The position numbers were made by a program, and so were the translations under genes. Shown here one piece after another: positions 3,957-7,624 of a stretch of 7,624 nt of DNA. The notes below the pieces were generated by a model. It ran no database searches, was not told where the DNA came from, and saw nothing but the letters and a program-made list of their open reading frames with translations. The DNA lies in NCBI GenBank assembly GCA_038222915.1, contig JBBRHH010000286.1:1-7624 (forward strand), given 5' to 3'. The first letter of the stretch is position 1, and every line of letters begins with the position of its first letter. The DNA is from JBBRHH01 sp038222915. Lineage in GTDB: Bacteria > Planctomycetota > Phycisphaerae > Tepidisphaerales > Tepidisphaeraceae.

Positions 3957-6956
3957 ATGAAGAGCTTTATCAAAGCACTGGCGTCCCTTCGTCTTGCCGT
4001 CGTTGTCATGGCCATGTCGATGGTGCTGATCTTTGTTGGCACAACGGCGCAGGTGGATACGGGGATCTGGCAGGTTCAGAAAGAATATTTCCATAGCTTC
4101 TGGACGTGGATCGAATTTAAGAAAGTCCTGCTGAAAAACGTTCCGGGTGGCTTCCCTTTCCCGGGCGGTTATCTGCTCGGCGGCGTGCTTCTCGCCAACC
4201 TGCTCGCGGCGCACATTACCCGTTTCAAGTACACGTCTAAGCGTATTGGCGTCATCCTCATTCACTCCGGGTTGATCCTGCTTCTGTTTGGAGAGGCGAT
4301 GACGAGCCTCTTCGCCCGCGAGACACAGATGACGCTTGAGGAAGGCGTGCCAACACGCTGGGCGCAGGACATTCGCGAACCGGAATTGGCGGTTATTGAT
4401 CCGACTTCGCCGGGCCAGGACGATCAAGTCGTCGTAGTGCGCGCCGGTCGGCTGGCGCAAAAGGGCGACGTGAAAGATCAACGCCTTCCCTTTGATATTC
4501 AGATCGACGACTTCTATCGCAACTCGACGATTCTTGGCCCGATGCAGCCAGCGCCGACACGACAGAAGCCCGCCACGGCTGGAATGGGCCTGCAGCGCAA
4601 AGCGATCGAGGCGAAGGCAGCGAGCGGGGTTGAAGGTGAAAGCGTCGACATCCCTTCCGCGTATGTCACGCTATCAAAACAGGGCAAGAATCTCGGGACG
4701 TATCTTCTCAGTGCGTACGTCGATGACGCTCAGGAAGTCGTTGTTGATGTCAAACCTTACAAGATTCAGCTGCGATTTCGGCGGTTCTACAAGCCGTACA
4801 CGATTGAACTTGAAAAGTTCTCCCACGATAAATACACGGGCACGGAGACTGCGAAGAACTTCTCCAGCCTGATTCGCCTGACTGATCCGGATCGTCACGA
4901 GAGCCGTGAGATCAAGATCTGGATGAATCATCCGCTCTCCTACAGCGGTGAAACGTTCTATCAGCAGAGCTTCCGGGGGAATAACATTTCAGTTCTTCAG
5001 ATCGTCAAGAACCCGGCGCGATGGGGGACCTATTTCGGCGTACCGTATCTTGCCTGTCTCGTCGGTGCTCTGGGCATGCTGATTCACTTCGGAACCCATC
5101 TGGTTCAGTTCATTGGAAAACAGAACAAGATGAACCAGTCTCTCGCCGACCCGCGAGCCGGCGCGAGGCCGCCGCCGCTGCCGGGCAATGGCAAACGGAA
5201 CAATGGTCCACCCGCGATCATCGATCTGCCACCCAGATCGACCTGGTCACTAGGTACCGTGGTGCTGCCCGCCATCATGGCGTCGCTTGCGCTCATGTTC
5301 ATCGGCATGCTATTTCAGCCGCCAAGCCAATCCTCCAAATCTTATGACTTCAACGGTTTTGGCGTCCTGCCGATCATGTATGAAGGGCGCATTCAGCCGC
5401 TCGACAGTGTGGCCCGTAACTCGCTGCGTGCCATCAGCGGACGGGAATCGATTTCGATGCCGGATGGCAAGACGATTTCGGCCATTCAGTGGCTTCTGGA
5501 AACGATCGCCGTGCCGGAGACTGCCGACGGCTACAAAGTCGTGCGCATTGATCACACCGACGTAAAGAGCGCGCTGCAACTCGATCCGGCCGAGAAGTTC
5601 TTCTCGCTCGTGGATCTCAAAGCCAAGGGGCAGGTATTTGATCAGCAGTTCCAACAGGCTAGTCAGACCGACGCGCACAGCCGCAACGACTATCAGCGAA
5701 AAATTATGGAACTGGCTGAACGTTTGAAGTTGTACGTTGGGCTTACACAGCCGGGCGGATTGCTTCTCGCGCCGCCGATTGATGGTCAAAAAGACTGGCA
5801 GCCGCTTGGCGCGGCAATGCGGGCGGCCGCCGATGATCCTGCAAACATGAGTCCAGCCGTGAAGGCATTCATGATGTCGGTTGAAGATTATCGCAAGCAC
5901 GATGTTGATGCGTTCAACAAGGATGTCAAAGACTATCGGGACGTGCTGCAAGTGAAGCTGCCGGCCGTGGAAAGCACGACCACTTTTGAAGATGTCTTCA
6001 ACCACGCGTCACCGTTCTTCTGGTCGATGTTCCTGTACGTTGGCGTGTTTGTTTTCGCGGCCTGTTCGTGGCTTGGGGCGCGTATCACGCTCGCCCGTAC
6101 GGCCTTCTGGCTGCTTCTCATCACCTTCGCCTTTCATACTTTTGGACTTGCCGGTCGCGTCTGGATCACCAGTCATGGCCCCGTGACCAACCTCTACTCT
6201 TCGGCAGTCTTTATCGCCTGGGCCGGTGCGCTGATGTGCATTTTCCTTGAGCTCATTTTCCGAAATGGCATTCCGACGGCCTTCGCCGCTGTGATTGCAG
6301 TGCCGACATTGATCATTGGCCACTGCCTGACGGGTGACGGCGACACCATGAAACCGTTGCAGGCCGTGCTGGACACCAACCTCTGGCTCTGGACTCATGT
6401 CATTTGCGTCACCCTCGGCTACACGGCTACGTACATGGCTGGACTGATTGCGATCGCTTACGTCTGTTTGGGTGTTTTCACCAATACGCTTGAAGATCCC
6501 CTCGCGCGGAAGACATTCAACCGCATGATTTACGGGGTCATCTGCTTTGGCATGCTCTTCAGCTTTGTGGGCACCATCCTGGGCGGCATCTGGGCCGACC
6601 AATCGTGGGGCCGGTTCTGGGGCTGGGATCCGAAGGAAAACGGTGCGGTTCTTATCGTCCTCTGGAACGCCCTGGTTCTCCATGCCCGCTGGTGCGGTTG
6701 GGCACGTGAGCGCGGCGTGGCCGTTCTGGCGATCTTCGGAAACATCGTCACAAGCTGGTCGTGGTTCGGCACCAACATGCTGGGCGTTGGCCTTCATTCT
6801 TACGGCTTTATGGATTCTGCCTTCTATGTTCTGGTCTGGTTCATCGCCTCCCAACTCCTGTTGATTGGCATTGGAAGCCTGCCGCTCACGATGTGGCGGA
6901 GCCACAACAGACCGGTCACTGCGCGCGGGCAGGGATTCCCGGTCAAGATTGCCTGA
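3957..6956 (+). CDS. ccsBA: fused ResB-CcsA cytochrome c synthase (CcsBA, System II)
   Basis: CcsBA exports haem across the cytoplasmic membrane and attaches it to the CxxCH motifs of apocytochromes c. The 999-residue product begins like ResB (LASLRLAVVVMAM, membrane helices about 11-30, 70-87, 97-118) with transmembrane histidines at 86 and 103. A periplasmic ResB domain (about 120-355, with MNHPLSYSGETFYQQSF at 323-339) leads to a helix at 361-381, a Pro/Gly-rich linker (about 395-428) and a helix at 432-453. A periplasmic insert (about 462-680) starts with GVLPIMYEGRIQPLDS. The CcsA part follows (about 685-975): P-His1 at H814 (WTHVICVTLGY), the haem motif WGRFWGWD (884-891), TM-His2 at H909 and P-His2 at H947 (GVGLHSYGF). 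Histidine spacing agrees with characterised CcsBA proteins. Natural fusions occur in epsilonproteobacteria, Bacteroidetes and planctomycetes. It starts 4 nt after the lipoprotein gene, with GGGGAA 8 nt upstream of the ATG. It appears intact. Confidence 0.95.
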   Translation: MKSFIKALASLRLAVVVMAMSMVLIFVGTTAQVDTGIWQVQKEYFHSFWTWIEFKKVLLKNVPGGFPFPGGYLLGGVLLANLLAAHITRFKYTSKRIGVILIHSGLILLLFGEAMTSLFARETQMTLEEGVPTRWAQDIREPELAVIDPTSPGQDDQVVVVRAGRLAQKGDVKDQRLPFDIQIDDFYRNSTILGPMQPAPTRQKPATAGMGLQRKAIEAKAASGVEGESVDIPSAYVTLSKQGKNLGTYLLSAYVDDAQEVVVDVKPYKIQLRFRRFYKPYTIELEKFSHDKYTGTETAKNFSSLIRLTDPDRHESREIKIWMNHPLSYSGETFYQQSFRGNNISVLQIVKNPARWGTYFGVPYLACLVGALGMLIHFGTHLVQFIGKQNKMNQSLADPRAGARPPPLPGNGKRNNGPPAIIDLPPRSTWSLGTVVLPAIMASLALMFIGMLFQPPSQSSKSYDFNGFGVLPIMYEGRIQPLDSVARNSLRAISGRESISMPDGKTISAIQWLLETIAVPETADGYKVVRIDHTDVKSALQLDPAEKFFSLVDLKAKGQVFDQQFQQASQTDAHSRNDYQRKIMELAERLKLYVGLTQPGGLLLAPPIDGQKDWQPLGAAMRAAADDPANMSPAVKAFMMSVEDYRKHDVDAFNKDVKDYRDVLQVKLPAVESTTTFEDVFNHASPFFWSMFLYVGVFVFAACSWLGARITLARTAFWLLLITFAFHTFGLAGRVWITSHGPVTNLYSSAVFIAWAGALMCIFLELIFRNGIPTAFAAVIAVPTLIIGHCLTGDGDTMKPLQAVLDTNLWLWTHVICVTLGYTATYMAGLIAIAYVCLGVFTNTLEDPLARKTFNRMIYGVICFGMLFSFVGTILGGIWADQSWGRFWGWDPKENGAVLIVLWNALVLHARWCGWARERGVAVLAIFGNIVTSWSWFGTNMLGVGLHSYGFMDSAFYVLVWFIASQLLLIGIGSLPLTMWRSHNRPVTARGQGFPVKIA

Positions 6957-6985
6957 TCTGCACAACAACTAAAAACGAAGGACCC

Positions 6986-7624
6986 ATGAAACTGCGCATC
7001 GCGGACATTCAGCATTATGTCTTTAATATGCGCACGCGTATGCCGTTCCGTTTCGGCATCGTGACCATGACGACGACGCCGCACCTGTTCGTTCGGGTGT
7101 TACTCGAAATCGATGGGAAGCCGCAATGGGGTGTGGCGGCCGATCATCTTCCGCCCAAGTGGCTGACGAAGAATCCGAACAGTTCGCTGTCGCAAGACGC
7201 CGATGACATAGTTGACGTCATCGGCTCTGCCTCGAAATGTGCCATGGCGGCCGCGCCTGCCAACAACGTGTTTGATCTATGGGACGAGATCTATAGCGCC
7301 CAGCGGCAATGGGCAAAATCGAAAACATATCCGCCGCTCCTGTGGAATTTTGGTGTTACCCTCGTCGAGCGTGCTGTCATCGACGCGTTCTGTAGGGCGA
7401 GCAAAACGACCTTCGCTCACGCCGTGCACAGCAACACGCTTGGCATCGATCTCAGCCGTCCGCATCCGAAATACGCGCATCTCGCTGAACTTGAAGGCCT
7501 GACTCCAGCCGATGTTCTTCCTTCGCAACCGTTGCGGAGCGTCATCTGCCGCCACACCGTTGGCTTGATCGACCCACTCACCGACGCGGAAATCCCGGAG
7601 GCCGAAAAGCTCCACGACGGCCTG
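6986..7624 (+). CDS. enolase-superfamily (mandelate racemase/muconate lactonizing-like) protein, N-terminal part
   Basis: An open frame of 213 codons runs from ATG at 6986 to the last base without a stop, so the 3' end is outside the window. AAGGA (6978-6982) lies only 3 nt before the ATG, a short but usable ribosome site. The start MKLRIADIQHYVF, then MPFRFGIVTMT (19-29), a strand with HLFVRVLLEIDG (33-44), GVAADHLPPKWLTKNP (49-64), the helix FGVTLVERAVIDAFCRA (122-138) and RHTVGLIDPL (189-198) match the N-terminal capping domain and first barrel entry of a group of 'enolase C-terminal domain-like' proteins that I recall from planctomycetes and Verrucomicrobia. The metal-binding Asp/Glu triad and catalytic Lys/His residues would lie downstream, so substrate and activity cannot be read. 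It begins 29 nt after the ccsBA stop and may be co-transcribed, though no functional link to cytochrome maturation is evident. Confidence 0.68.
   Translation, partial: MKLRIADIQHYVFNMRTRMPFRFGIVTMTTTPHLFVRVLLEIDGKPQWGVAADHLPPKWLTKNPNSSLSQDADDIVDVIGSASKCAMAAAPANNVFDLWDEIYSAQRQWAKSKTYPPLLWNFGVTLVERAVIDAFCRASKTTFAHAVHSNTLGIDLSRPHPKYAHLAELEGLTPADVLPSQPLRSVICRHTVGLIDPLTDAEIPEAEKLHDGL

Noticed and set aside
6009..6968. A 319-codon minus-strand open frame opposite the CcsA part
   Set aside because: The plus strand clearly encodes conserved CcsA motifs; the antisense product is polar, low-complexity and resembles no family.

Overview
The window is ordinary, densely coded bacterial chromosome with moderately high GC. 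It holds seven protein genes, two of them cut by the window edges. I see no RNA genes, mobile elements, CRISPR arrays or long repeats. The gene content suggests a planctomycete-like, Gram-negative-type bacterium: a fused ResB-CcsA (CcsBA, System II) cytochrome c synthase of about 1000 residues with a large central periplasmic insert, a two-lobed lipoprotein directly upstream of it, and an enolase-superfamily protein with a 'GVAADHLPPKW' N-terminal block. The taxonomic placement is inferred from remembered family resemblance, not from a search.

Layout. 1-960 (+) is the C-terminal three quarters of purA (adenylosuccinate synthetase). It converges, across a 20-bp gap, on a three-gene minus-strand cluster that reads right to left: panD (aspartate 1-decarboxylase, 2651-2277), a 77-residue two-helix membrane protein (2276-2043) whose ATG directly abuts the panD stop, and lgt (prolipoprotein diacylglyceryl transferase, 2018-981). 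A 182-bp divergent spacer (2652-2833) separates panD from a plus-strand cluster: a lipoprotein with an internal tandem duplication (2834-3952), ccsBA (3957-6956, starting 4 nt after the lipoprotein stop), and the 5' part of an enolase-superfamily gene (6986 to the window end) that is open to the last base.

How the parts relate. Lgt attaches the diacylglyceryl anchor to lipoproteins, and the divergently transcribed neighbour encodes one, so the gene and a likely substrate sit side by side. The lipoprotein is tightly coupled to CcsBA, which moves haem across the membrane and attaches it to apocytochromes c; a helper role in haem handling or apocytochrome handling is plausible but not shown. PurA and PanD are housekeeping enzymes of purine and pantothenate/CoA synthesis with no evident link to the cytochrome genes.

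Most worth a second look: the coupled two-lobed lipoprotein and CcsBA pair; an 8-bp perfect inverted repeat that brackets the Shine-Dalgarno and TTG start of the lipoprotein gene; a Gly-to-Arg replacement in the aspartate-binding loop of PurA; and the small membrane protein inserted between panD and lgt. No gap exceeds 300 bases.
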